Shown: positions 24,989 to 33,283 of the stretch, in pieces
Layout of the letters: each line of letters begins with the position of its first letter
Numbering within the stretch: the stretch's first letter is position 1
Source of the DNA: Gemmatimonadota bacterium
Lineage (GTDB): Bacteria; Gemmatimonadota; Gemmatimonadetes; Gemmatimonadales; GWC2-71-9
Direction: 5' to 3'
DNA length: 46,241 nucleotides
NCBI GenBank assembly: GCA_022562295.1
Contig: JADFPO010000015.1
Location: 1-46,241 of the forward strand
The notes under the pieces: model-generated
The model's database searches: none
What the model was told of the DNA's origin: nothing
Seen by the model: the letters and a program-made list of their open reading frames with translations, nothing else
Made by a program: the position numbers and the translations under genes

Positions 24989-26089
24989 ATGCACTCAGAG
25001 GCGATCAGTTGGACACCGGCCGGAGCCGTTCGCATGCTCGATCAGACATGCCTCCCGGCGGAGACGCGGTTCGTCGACATCCATACGATCGACGACATGG
25101 TCGAAGCGATACAATCCCTGCGGGTGCGTGGCGCTCCCCTCATCGGCGTCGCGGCCACCATGGGATTGGCGGCGGCGGCGGCGCAAGCCGTGGATGATGG
25201 CTCTCTGGCGGCTGGGAAATCGGCTGCCCTCCAGTGGCTATCGGATGCGTGCGATACCATGGCGGACGCGCGCCCCACGGCGGTCAACTTGCGCTGGGCG
25301 GTTGAGCGTGTGAGACGGGTGGCAGACGAGCGGATTAGTGCGAGCGATGATGACCAAGCGGGGGCGACACTGGCGAAAACCCTGCGAGAAGAGGCGCAGC
25401 GCACTTGGGATGAGGACGCGCGGATGTGCCAAGCCATCGCGGAGGCCGGCGCCAGCCAATTTCCGGAGGGGGCGCGCGTGCTGACGCATTGCAACACGGG
25501 CATGCTCGCCACCGGTGGCATCGGTACGGCGCTGGGCATCATCCGAGTGGCCCACGAGCAGGGCAGGGTGAGCGAGGTGTACGCATGCGAAGCACGACCG
25601 CTCCGCCAGGGGAGTCGGCTCACCGCATGGGAACTGGGCCGGACCAACATTCCCTGCACCGTGATGGTGGACAGCGCGGCCGCCACGGTCATGGGGCAGG
25701 GGCGCGTGGACGTGGTGGTCGTGGGGGCGGACCGAATCGCAGCCAACGGTGATGTCGCCAACAAGATCGGAACGCAAAACTTGGCGGTGATCGCGAAGAG
25801 TTTTGGGATTCCCTTTTACGTGGCCGCCCCGCGGAGCTCGTTCGATCTCGGCGCGCCGGACGGCGCCGCAATACCGATAGAGCAACGCGCCGCAGATGAA
25901 ATCGAGACGGCGGACGGTGTGTCGGTATACAACCCCGCGTTCGACGTCACGCCCGCCGCGCTGGTCACGGGCATCGTGACCGACGCCGGTGTGATCGAGG
26001 CTCCCTATCCGGAGTCCATCGATCGGCTGTTTTCGGGTGTGCGGGACCACGCCGGAGAACCGGGGCAGGCGCAAGGCCGGCACCCGTGA
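24989..26089 (+). CDS. mtnA: S-methyl-5-thioribose-1-phosphate isomerase
   Basis: This enzyme converts methylthioribose-1-phosphate to methylthioribulose-1-phosphate in methionine salvage. From the ATG at 24989 it has 366 residues. Family motifs are RVRGAPLIGVAATMGLA, the catalytic Cys at 168 (VLTHCNTGMLATGG), EARPLRQGSRLTAWEL and the catalytic Asp at 248 (VVVGADRIAANGDVANKIGT). An ATG at 24914 would add 25 unconserved residues; it has only a weak AGAG before it, but the downstream ATG has no well-spaced Shine-Dalgarno either, so the start is uncertain. The stop overlaps the glpK start (GTGA). No other methionine salvage gene is nearby. Confidence 0.95.
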   Translation: MHSEAISWTPAGAVRMLDQTCLPAETRFVDIHTIDDMVEAIQSLRVRGAPLIGVAATMGLAAAAAQAVDDGSLAAGKSAALQWLSDACDTMADARPTAVNLRWAVERVRRVADERISASDDDQAGATLAKTLREEAQRTWDEDARMCQAIAEAGASQFPEGARVLTHCNTGMLATGGIGTALGIIRVAHEQGRVSEVYACEARPLRQGSRLTAWELGRTNIPCTVMVDSAAATVMGQGRVDVVVVGADRIAANGDVANKIGTQNLAVIAKSFGIPFYVAAPRSSFDLGAPDGAAIPIEQRAADEIETADGVSVYNPAFDVTPAALVTGIVTDAGVIEAPYPESIDRLFSGVRDHAGEPGQAQGRHP

Positions 26090-27564
26090 AGTCGGTGCTG
26101 GCGATCGATCAGGGCACGACCGGATCCACCTGCCTGGTTGTGGGGCAGGATGGTGCGGTGCTCGGCCGCGGTTACCGGGAGTTCACACAATATTTCCCTC
26201 AGCCCGGTTGGGTGGAGCACGACGCCGAAGAGATTTGGCAGTGCACGCTCGAAGCCGGTCGGGAGGCCCTTGAGCGGGCGGGGACATCTCCCAACGCGGT
26301 GGGAATCACCAACCAACGCGAGACGGTCGTGGCCTGGGACCGCGTCACGGGGAAACCGCTCCACCGCGCGCTCGTATGGCAAGATCGTCGCACGACGCAG
26401 CGCTGTCGCGAACTGCACGCCGAGCTTGGCGAAGCGTACCTGGCCGAACGCACGGGCCTGGTGTGGGATCCGTATTTTTCGGCCACCAAGATCGAGTGGC
26501 TGCTCGAGAACGTACCCGGATTGCGGGAACGGGCCCAAGCGGGTGACGCCTTGTTCGGGACGATCGACGCGTGGTTGGTATTCCGCCTCACGTCGGGGGC
26601 TTCCTTCGTCACGGATCACACCAACGCATCCCGGACGGCGCTGTACAACATCGATCGGCATGAGTGGGACGCGGACTTGCTCTCGCTCTTTGGGGTATCC
26701 TCCGCCTGGCTTCCCGAGATTCGTGGATCGAGCGAGATCGTGGGCACGACCGATGGTGCGCATCTCGGATTGGAGGTACCGGTCGCGGGTATCGCGGGCG
26801 ATCAGCAGGCGGCGTTGTACGGCCAGGGATGCTGGGAACCGGGTCAGGCCAAATGTACGTATGGAACGGGTGCGTTCCTTTTGATGAATGTGGGACAACG
26901 CCCCGAGGCAGGCCACGCCGGCGGCGGACTGCTCACGACGATTGCGTGCGACGCTGCCGGCGCGCCTACGGTCGCATTGGAAGGATCGATCTTCATTGCG
27001 GGGGCAGCCGTGCAATGGCTGCGCGACGGCCTGAACCTGATCGAGAGCGCGGGCGAGACCGAGGCCATTGCTCGTGGGGTCGAGGGCACGGGCGGTGTGT
27101 ATTTCGTTCCGGCGCTCGTCGGATTGGGAGCACCCCATTGGGAACCCGAAGCCCGCGGCACCATTGTGGGGCTCACCCGCGGCTCCACCCGCGGTCACCT
27201 CGTGCGGGCAGCCCTCGAGGCCATGGCCTTCGGCACTCGTGACATAGCGCAGGCGATGGCGGATGTCGCCGCTGTCGAGCTGAAGGTGATGAAAGTCGAT
27301 GGAGGCGCCGCGGCCAACGACTGGCTCATGCAATTCCAAGCGGACGTTCTGGGGGTCCGCGTGTCCCGGCCGGATGTGGTGGAAACCACCGCGCTGGGGG
27401 TGGCCGGATTGGCCGGTCTGGCGACCGGCGTGTGGCAGACCCCGCAGGAGTTCGTGTCTGGCAGGTCCTACACCGATTTCGCGCCCCAAGAGCAACGGGG
27501 CACGGAGTACCGCGAGTGGCAAAGGGCGGTGCGGGCGGCGCTACACTGGGCCCGCGACCGGTGA
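26086..27564 (+). CDS. glpK: Glycerol kinase
   Basis: A 492-residue FGGY-family kinase making sn-glycerol-3-phosphate from glycerol and ATP. It starts SVLAIDQGTTGSTCLVV and continues with GWVEHDAEEIWQ, VGITNQRETVVAWDRVTGKP, ALVWQDRRT, TDHTNASRTALYNI, GIAGDQQAALYGQGC, KCTYGTGAFLL and KVDGGAAANDWLMQFQADVL, all in canonical order. The GTG at 26086 lies in the mtnA stop. The glycerol facilitator and glpD are absent, so pairing with mtnA is unusual and may only reflect co-transcription. Confidence 0.96.
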   Translation: MKSVLAIDQGTTGSTCLVVGQDGAVLGRGYREFTQYFPQPGWVEHDAEEIWQCTLEAGREALERAGTSPNAVGITNQRETVVAWDRVTGKPLHRALVWQDRRTTQRCRELHAELGEAYLAERTGLVWDPYFSATKIEWLLENVPGLRERAQAGDALFGTIDAWLVFRLTSGASFVTDHTNASRTALYNIDRHEWDADLLSLFGVSSAWLPEIRGSSEIVGTTDGAHLGLEVPVAGIAGDQQAALYGQGCWEPGQAKCTYGTGAFLLMNVGQRPEAGHAGGGLLTTIACDAAGAPTVALEGSIFIAGAAVQWLRDGLNLIESAGETEAIARGVEGTGGVYFVPALVGLGAPHWEPEARGTIVGLTRGSTRGHLVRAALEAMAFGTRDIAQAMADVAAVELKVMKVDGGAAANDWLMQFQADVLGVRVSRPDVVETTALGVAGLAGLATGVWQTPQEFVSGRSYTDFAPQEQRGTEYREWQRAVRAALHWARDR

Positions 27565-27599
27565 TGCGAGGAATCTGTCAGGGTATGGATAGCTAGCTT

Positions 27600-27627
27600 C
27601 CCCAGGTGCCGCTGGGGCGAGTATATT
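27600..27627 (+). promoter_or_regulatory. Hairpin and -10-like element between glpK and ccmE
   Basis: CCCCAG-GTGCCG-CTGGGG (27600-27617) is a perfect 6-bp hairpin after glpK, without a T-run. TATATT (27622-27627) lies seven bases before the ccmE ATG, so a transcript from it would have almost no leader. No convincing -35 is seen. Confidence 0.35.
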
Positions 27628-27634
27628 CCGATCC

Positions 27635-28054
27635 ATGTCTCCAAGAGCAAAATTCCTACTGGGTGCGGGTGTCGTGGTCCTCACGGTTGGTTTCCTGATG
27701 GCCGAGGGAATCAAGGACACAGGCGTGTACTTTTTGACGCCGTCCGAACTGGCGGCGCGCGTCGCGGGCGACTCCACGATGTACGACGTGGGGATTCGTA
27801 TTGGCGGCAACGTGGCGAACGGAAGCATCGACCGCCACGTTGCGTCGCTGACGCTCAAGTTCGAGGTAACGGATGGTGCCGTGAGCTACCCGGTCGTCTA
27901 CGTCGGAATCGTACCGGACACCTTTACCGAAGATGTCGAGGTGGTCGTCGAGGGCAGGTTGACGCGAGATGGCACCATTCGCGCCACCAACGTCCTGGCC
28001 AAGTGCGGTTCCCGGTACGAGGCGGTGCCCGAAGGCAGCCAGGCTTCGACCTGA
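27635..28054 (+). CDS. ccmE: Cytochrome c maturation heme chaperone CcmE, Cys-type
   Basis: A 139-residue heme chaperone: N-terminal membrane anchor (FLLGAGVVVLTVGFLMAEG) and an OB-fold domain (YFLTPSEL, IRIGGNV, VEVVVEGRL, IRATNVLAKC). In most bacteria the heme-binding residue is His in an AKHDENY-like motif. Here it reads AKCGSRY, so C124 and Y128 form the C-x3-Y variant known from archaea and some sulfate reducers. CcmE receives heme and passes it to CcmF for attachment to apocytochrome c. No Shine-Dalgarno precedes the ATG, and a -10-like TATATT is seven bases upstream. The ccmF gene follows after 4 bp. Confidence 0.93.
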   Translation: MSPRAKFLLGAGVVVLTVGFLMAEGIKDTGVYFLTPSELAARVAGDSTMYDVGIRIGGNVANGSIDRHVASLTLKFEVTDGAVSYPVVYVGIVPDTFTEDVEVVVEGRLTRDGTIRATNVLAKCGSRYEAVPEGSQAST

Positions 28055-28058
28055 TTCC

Positions 28059-30131
28059 ATGACCATCCTCGGACAGATCGCTCTTGGGCTTGGTCTGCTG
28101 TTGGCCACCTGGGGGGCCGTCGTCGGCACCATCGGCGGTATCCGGGGACGCCCGGAGCTGATCGACAGCGCCCGTCGCGCCGTGTTCGCGCTCTTTGCCG
28201 TGATCGGCGTTGCGGCGCTCTCCCTCTTGGTCGCCCTGCTCACGCGCGACTTCAACGTCGAGTACGTGTGGAGTTACACCAGCCGGCAACTTCCGACGGT
28301 GTATACGATCTCGGCGTTCTGGGCGGGACAGGCGGGGAGCTTGTTGTTCTGGACCCTGATCCTCACCGGCTTCGCGGCCGCCGCGATGTGGCTCACTTCG
28401 AGCCGATACGAGCGGCTCATGCCCTACGTCGGCGCGGTCACATGCGCGGTGGCGCTGTTCTTCATCGCCGCCATGCTGTTCTCGGCCAATCCGTTCGATC
28501 GCCTTCCCTTCACACCCGCCGACGGGAACGGTCTGAACCCACAGCTCCAAAACCCGGGCATGGCGATCCATCCCCCGATGCTCTATCTCGGGTACGTCAG
28601 CATAACGATTCCTTTCGCGTTTGCCGTTGCCGCCCTGATGAGTCGTCAGATGGATGCCGGCTGGGTGCACGCGATTCGAAAGTGGACGCTTCTTTCATGG
28701 GTGTTCCTCTCGGTGGGCATCACACTGGGTATGTGGTGGGCGTATGTCGAACTGGGTTGGGGTGGATATTGGGCGTGGGATCCGGTGGAGAACGCGAGTT
28801 TCTTGCCGTGGCTGACGATGACGGCATTTCTCCACTCGGTGATGATTCAGGAAAAACGCGGCATGCTCAAGAAGTGGAACATCGTCCTAGTCATGCTCAG
28901 CTTCTTGTTGTCGATCTTCGGCACGTTCATCACGCGAAGCGGCGTCATTTCGAGCGTGCATTCGTTCACCCAGTCTAATCTCGGGTACTTCTTCCTGGTG
29001 TTCTTGGTGGTCGCGTGCGTGTTCCTTGCCTGGCTGTTGTGGTCGCGGTTACCGGGGTTGGAAAGTGAAGGGCATCTCGAGAGCATGGTGTCCCGCGAGG
29101 CGAGTTTCCTATTCAACAACTTGCTGTTGGTCGGGATGGCCTTCGTCATTCTATGGGGTACGCTGTTTCCGATCATCTCGGAGTTGATACAGGGCGTACA
29201 GGTCACGGTTGGGCCACCGTTCTTCAACCGGGTCACCACCCCCATCGGCCTCGGGCTGTTGGCGCTCACCGGCATCGGACCGCTGATCGCGTGGCGCAAA
29301 GCCAGCACCAGCAACCTGCGACGCCAGTTCACCGTACCGGTTGGAGTCGCACTCGTGGTGGCGACCATTCTCATCGTGCTCCAATTCAGGGAATTCTATG
29401 CCGGCGTCGCGTGGATTCTGGCGGCATTTGTCACGGTCGCTATTCTGCAGGAGTTTTGGCGTGGGGTCGGGGCGCGGCATCGGCTGCATGGGGAAAGCTA
29501 CGCACTGGCTTTGGCGCGGTTGTTCGGCCGCAACCGGCGCCGCTATGGAGGCTACGTCGTCCACCTGGGCATCGTGGCGTACTTCGTCGGGTTTACCGGG
29601 ATGGCGTTTCGCACCGACTTGCAGGTGGCCCTCGCGCCGGGCGAGACGGCCACTTTAGCCTCGCCATTTGGATATGAATACACGTTCACTCACATGGGGA
29701 TCTCTCGGTTCAAGGCGCTGAACCGTTACGTTACCGCGGCGACGGTCGACGTGCGCCGCGACGGGAAACGCGTGGCGGTAATCCGCAGTGAGAAGCGACA
29801 GCATTTCAGCTGTCGTGTCGCGGTGTCTCCTTGCCCGCAGGGTTCCGAGAGCGCGAGTTTTCAGCCCTCGACGGAGGCCGGTATCCACAGTGATTATCGT
29901 GAAGACATCTATGTGGTTTTTGCAGGAATAGCTGAGGATACTGAGGAAGCGATCTACCGGTTCACGTTGAATCCGTTGGTGTGGTGGGTCTGGTTTGGCG
30001 GTGGCGTACTCTTGGTCGGAGGTGTCATCGTGATGTGGCCTGGAGGCGGACCCAGCCGGCGGGCTCCGCGCCGCACGATTGCGGGATACGCCGCAAAGCT
30101 CGTCGATGAGCGGGAAAAAGTTACCGCCTGA
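28059..30131 (+). CDS. ccmF: Cytochrome c heme lyase subunit CcmF
   Basis: A 690-residue, multi-pass membrane protein of the heme-handling family. The WWD heme-binding motif WGGYWAWDPVENASFLPW is intact, as are MAIHPPMLYLGYV and FGTFITRSGVISSVHSF. CcmF attaches heme from CcmE to the CxxCH motif of apocytochromes outside the membrane. The periplasmic loop near residue 595 contains the stretch SCRVAVSPCPQGSESAS between EKRQHF and QPSTEAGI, which looks like an insertion. A 7-bp hairpin (CGACAGC/GCTGTCG, 29796-29815) sits at its start. Other ccm genes must be elsewhere. Confidence 0.94.
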   Translation: MTILGQIALGLGLLLATWGAVVGTIGGIRGRPELIDSARRAVFALFAVIGVAALSLLVALLTRDFNVEYVWSYTSRQLPTVYTISAFWAGQAGSLLFWTLILTGFAAAAMWLTSSRYERLMPYVGAVTCAVALFFIAAMLFSANPFDRLPFTPADGNGLNPQLQNPGMAIHPPMLYLGYVSITIPFAFAVAALMSRQMDAGWVHAIRKWTLLSWVFLSVGITLGMWWAYVELGWGGYWAWDPVENASFLPWLTMTAFLHSVMIQEKRGMLKKWNIVLVMLSFLLSIFGTFITRSGVISSVHSFTQSNLGYFFLVFLVVACVFLAWLLWSRLPGLESEGHLESMVSREASFLFNNLLLVGMAFVILWGTLFPIISELIQGVQVTVGPPFFNRVTTPIGLGLLALTGIGPLIAWRKASTSNLRRQFTVPVGVALVVATILIVLQFREFYAGVAWILAAFVTVAILQEFWRGVGARHRLHGESYALALARLFGRNRRRYGGYVVHLGIVAYFVGFTGMAFRTDLQVALAPGETATLASPFGYEYTFTHMGISRFKALNRYVTAATVDVRRDGKRVAVIRSEKRQHFSCRVAVSPCPQGSESASFQPSTEAGIHSDYREDIYVVFAGIAEDTEEAIYRFTLNPLVWWVWFGGGVLLVGGVIVMWPGGGPSRRAPRRTIAGYAAKLVDEREKVTA

Positions 30132-30171
30132 CCTCTCGATGACCGTGTTGGTTGTGGTTGGGTCGTAGCCC

Positions 30172-30738
30172 ATGCTCGAATTGATCACAGGCATCGTCGT
30201 GGCCGTGGTTGCGCTTGGCGTCGTGCTGGAGCCACTGCTCCGCGCGCCTGGACCCTCCCTCCTCCCCCCCGCGTCAGCACCACTGGACGACGACTTCACC
30301 ATCATGGAGGAATCTGAGTCGCCCAAGATTCAGGCGCTGCTCGCGCTGCGCGAAATCGAGTTCGACAAGGCAACGGGCAAGCTATCGGATGCGGACTATG
30401 AGCTACTCAAGCGCAAATATGCCGAATCCGCGGTCGCCGCCATCCGCAACGAGCAGCAAGAGGAGGCAGGGCTGGCTTCGGGGGAAGGCGAGGAGGACGC
30501 GGCCGAGGCGATGATCGCCAATGCCAAGTCCAGGCAGCTTACCGCTTGCCCAACGTGCCGCAACAAGTTGGAGGCCGCGTCGATCTTTTGTTCGACGTGT
30601 GGGCGGTCGCTTCTCGTTGATGACGCTCCCATGCGCTGTTGGATGTGTGGCGCGGATTTACCCGCAGCAGCCAAGTTCTGCGCCGCATGCGGCACGCGGC
30701 ATCCTGAAGAGATACCGGCCGCCGCCGTCGACTCGTGA
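30172..30738 (+). CDS. Membrane-anchored double zinc-ribbon protein
   Basis: A 188-residue protein. An N-terminal membrane helix (LELITGIVVAVVALGVVLEPLL) is followed by an acidic coiled helix (KIQALLALREIEFDKATGKL, SDADYELLKRKYAESAVAAI) that resembles CcmI/CycH-type leader segments. Two zinc ribbons follow: CPTC paired with CSTC, and CWMC paired with CAAC. Genes of this kind often follow ccmF. The position suggests a role in cytochrome maturation, but the zinc ribbons point to a cytoplasmic scaffold and the function is unproven. Confidence 0.75.
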   Translation: MLELITGIVVAVVALGVVLEPLLRAPGPSLLPPASAPLDDDFTIMEESESPKIQALLALREIEFDKATGKLSDADYELLKRKYAESAVAAIRNEQQEEAGLASGEGEEDAAEAMIANAKSRQLTACPTCRNKLEAASIFCSTCGRSLLVDDAPMRCWMCGADLPAAAKFCAACGTRHPEEIPAAAVDS

Positions 30739-30760
30739 CGGCAGCGGTTCCCGTCGCGAT

Positions 30761-30813
30761 GCAGCCCGCCGGAGACGCCTAGGTGTGGTAGGACGGTGAG
30801 CGTTGCGGGCTGC
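30761..30813. other. Nine-base inverted repeat between convergent genes
   Basis: GCAGCCCGC (30761-30769) and GCGGGCTGC (30805-30813) are perfectly complementary around a 35-base loop, between the convergent stops at 30738 and 30831. It may act as a two-way transcript end; no T-run is present. Confidence 0.4.
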
Positions 30814-30830
30814 CGGCGCTCCCGCATGCG

Positions 30831-32519
30831 CTAGAACTCGAAGGACTCCATACGCCGAAGCCCGACGATGAGAGGCACGGCGGTGGCCGCCGCACACAGG
30901 GCGATCACTCCGGCGAACGCTGCTATCATCGCCGAAGTGACGCTAACTTCCTGGCCCCGGAAAGTCGCGTTCATGTATCCGTACACCGGGACTGCCTCGA
31001 GGACGATCACGCCGGCGACAAGAGCGATGGTCGTCATCATGAACACCAGCCCGCCGAACGACGTTGGAATCTGGGCCGCGTTTTCCGTTTCGAATTGTGG
31101 ATACAGCGCGCCGAACCCCAAGGCCAACGCGCTGATGGCGAGCGTCAGCAGGATGATGGTCACGATGCCCAGAGTCATCATGAACGGCGTGGCTCGTAGC
31201 AGCACGTTGGTGAAGATCGTGATGACCAGCGCGATGACCAGCAGCGGCACGGTGCCGATCCAGTACTTCGACCACATCAATGCCCGGAGATCGAGCGGGC
31301 TCGATCGCAAAAGCCACATCTGACGTCCCTCGAGCGATATCGATGGGAAGATGAACCTGGCCGCGATGGATGAGAGCACGAAGCCAGCCAAACCCAAATT
31401 TAAGAAAGAGATCACCGACACGAGGAGGAACGGCACCTGTTCGCCGCGGAACAGAGGGAGCGCCTGGATGTTGAAGAGGTAGATGATGACGAGCACGCCC
31501 AGGAGGATCAATTGGCTCCACTGCGTGGTGTCGCGGAAGAACAGCTTGAGATCCTTGATGATGAACTCCCGCTTGGAAACGGCAAGTGGTTTCAGGATCG
31601 GATTCAGCAACAGCTGCCACAGCCTGCCCGTCACGTAGCGTTCGGCGCCTTCCTGCGCCTTGGTGAACCCCGCGGCGTACATCGCGCGATGCAGCAACGC
31701 ACCGATGACTACGGAGGCCGCAGCGGTGCTCCACAACAGCAAGATGGGCAGCACGTCCAGCGGGCCCACGAGGAACCCCATGAATCCGCTCGTCGCCCAC
31801 TCGCTAGGGAGCGCCGGCGACGTGGGCGTGCGCAGCAGTGTGATGAAATCGAGTAGGCTTTGAAACCCCTCGGGGCGCGCGAGCTGTTCGGGCCGAATCA
31901 TGCGAAAGAGGAGAACCAGCACCCCAGCCGCCGCGATGGTGATGATCGACAAGATGTCCCGGGTCCGGCGCGCGGGAAACACATTTACCAATATCAGCGT
32001 CAGTGCGGTTCCGATCACCGCCGGAATTGTCAGCAGGGGCAGAAAGATGAATACGGCGTACGGAGCGAACAACCAGCCTCCGTCGTAGACCACGCCGTAC
32101 GCCGTGAGGATCGGCACGGCCATCACCGCAACCATCCATGAGCTATGCACCATCGTTTCGGCGAGTTTGGCCAGGTACAGATCTAGCCAATCGACCGGCG
32201 CTGAAACGAGAAGGTCCAGATCTTTCGCTAGGAAGAACGACGATAAAGCGGTGATGACGTTGGAGAGCAAGAGGATGGCGAAAAACGAAAGCAATACGAG
32301 GCTGAGTAGCTTGCCGGCCAATAGGGGGCCAATCTCTGCGACCCCCCGGAAGTATCGCAACACCCGAAAGAGGACCCCGAAAACGAGCAGCCAAAAGACC
32401 ACGCCCACGGTGCCGAGAAGCATCGTGCGGCCTCCGCGCCCCCGTCGCGCCTGGCGTACCCGAGCCAGCGCCGTACGCCATTTGGGCGAGACAATGTGGG
32501 GAAGGGTGCTGGCTGTCAT
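30831..32519 (-). CDS. ABC exporter permease, large ABC-2-like type
   Basis: A 562-residue protein with about 12-14 hydrophobic segments (for example LLGTVGVVFWLLVFGVLF, LLSLVLLSFFAILLLSNVIT, LLVIALVITIFTNVLL) and a long cytoplasmic part around 280-330 (ISKREF-like sequence SKREFIIKDLKLFFRDTTQW). This is the putative ABC exporter permease class that pairs with a single ATPase. Phrases KDLDLLVSAPVDWLDLYLAK and LLRSSPLDLRALMWSKYW occur twice in related form, suggesting two homologous halves. It starts 2 bp after the ATPase gene and is last in the six-gene operon. The substrate is unknown. Confidence 0.82.
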   Translation of the reverse strand: MTASTLPHIVSPKWRTALARVRQARRGRGGRTMLLGTVGVVFWLLVFGVLFRVLRYFRGVAEIGPLLAGKLLSLVLLSFFAILLLSNVITALSSFFLAKDLDLLVSAPVDWLDLYLAKLAETMVHSSWMVAVMAVPILTAYGVVYDGGWLFAPYAVFIFLPLLTIPAVIGTALTLILVNVFPARRTRDILSIITIAAAGVLVLLFRMIRPEQLARPEGFQSLLDFITLLRTPTSPALPSEWATSGFMGFLVGPLDVLPILLLWSTAAASVVIGALLHRAMYAAGFTKAQEGAERYVTGRLWQLLLNPILKPLAVSKREFIIKDLKLFFRDTTQWSQLILLGVLVIIYLFNIQALPLFRGEQVPFLLVSVISFLNLGLAGFVLSSIAARFIFPSISLEGRQMWLLRSSPLDLRALMWSKYWIGTVPLLVIALVITIFTNVLLRATPFMMTLGIVTIILLTLAISALALGFGALYPQFETENAAQIPTSFGGLVFMMTTIALVAGVIVLEAVPVYGYMNATFRGQEVSVTSAMIAAFAGVIALCAAATAVPLIVGLRRMESFEF

Positions 32520-32521
32520 GC

Positions 32522-33280
32522 TCAGCCATCGAGCACGGCGACGAGTTCGCGCATCACCGGCCCGCCGGTGAGCTTGAGGAACAGATCCTCGAGCGACGCG
32601 TCACCTGCGGCCGTTTGCTGACGCAGTTCTTCCATGGTACCCTGTGCGACGATTTTTCCCTGTTGTATGATCGCGATCCGCTCGCACATCGCCTCGGCGA
32701 CCTCGAGCGTGTGTGTGCTCATGAGCACCGTGCCACCGCGGTCGACGAACTGTCGAAAGATGTCCTTCAGGAGCCGCGCGGCCTTGGGATCCAACCCCAC
32801 CATGGGTTCGTCGACGACGATCACCTCGGGCCGGTGGATCAATGCGCTCGAGATGATGAGTTTTTGCCGCATCCCGTGACTGTAGGACTCCACCAACTCG
32901 TTTTTCCACGGGGTCAACTCAAAAACGTCGAGCAGCTCGTCGATGCGGCGCTCCACTATCTCGCCGTCCTGCTGATACAGGGCTGCCACAAACCGGAGGA
33001 ACTCAGCGCCGGTGAGTTTCTCGTACACGAACGGACGGTCGGGAATGAATCCAAGGCGCCGCTTGGCAGCCATCGGATTATCTACCACATCGTCTCCGCC
33101 GAGCGTGATGCGGCCCTTGGTGGGCCGCATGATGCCGGCGATGATCCGGAGAGTGGTGGTCTTGCCTGCGCCGTTGGGGCCCAGAAAACCGAAGATCGAC
33201 CCTTTGGGCACATGCAGATCGATGTTATCGACCGCGACGAAATTACCGTACCGTTTTGTGAGACCCTCCACCCGGATCAT
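32522..33280 (-). CDS. ABC transporter ATPase
   Basis: A 252-residue ABC ATPase with Walker A GPNGAGKTTTLRII, Q-loop region GFIPDRPFVYEKL, signature YSHGMRQKLIISSALIHRP, Walker B VIVVDEPMVGLDPKA and switch histidine STHTLEVAEAM. The C-terminal ASLEDLFLKLTGG is typical of ABC-2 exporters. It lies 3 bp after the transglutaminase-like gene and 2 bp before the permease gene, so the export pair is translated with it. No periplasmic binding protein is present, which supports export. Confidence 0.93.
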   Translation of the reverse strand: MIRVEGLTKRYGNFVAVDNIDLHVPKGSIFGFLGPNGAGKTTTLRIIAGIMRPTKGRITLGGDDVVDNPMAAKRRLGFIPDRPFVYEKLTGAEFLRFVAALYQQDGEIVERRIDELLDVFELTPWKNELVESYSHGMRQKLIISSALIHRPEVIVVDEPMVGLDPKAARLLKDIFRQFVDRGGTVLMSTHTLEVAEAMCERIAIIQQGKIVAQGTMEELRQQTAAGDASLEDLFLKLTGGPVMRELVAVLDG

Positions 33281-33283
33281 CGA

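Noticed and set aside
24914-24990. Known SAM-II or SAH riboswitch before mtnA
   Set aside because: A CTAAC-like element is present, but the pseudoknot arrangement and conserved core of those classes are not.
26005-27522. Long open frame of about 505 codons opposite glpK
   Set aside because: It is antisense to a firmly identified glycerol kinase, and its Arg/Gly-rich translation matches no family.
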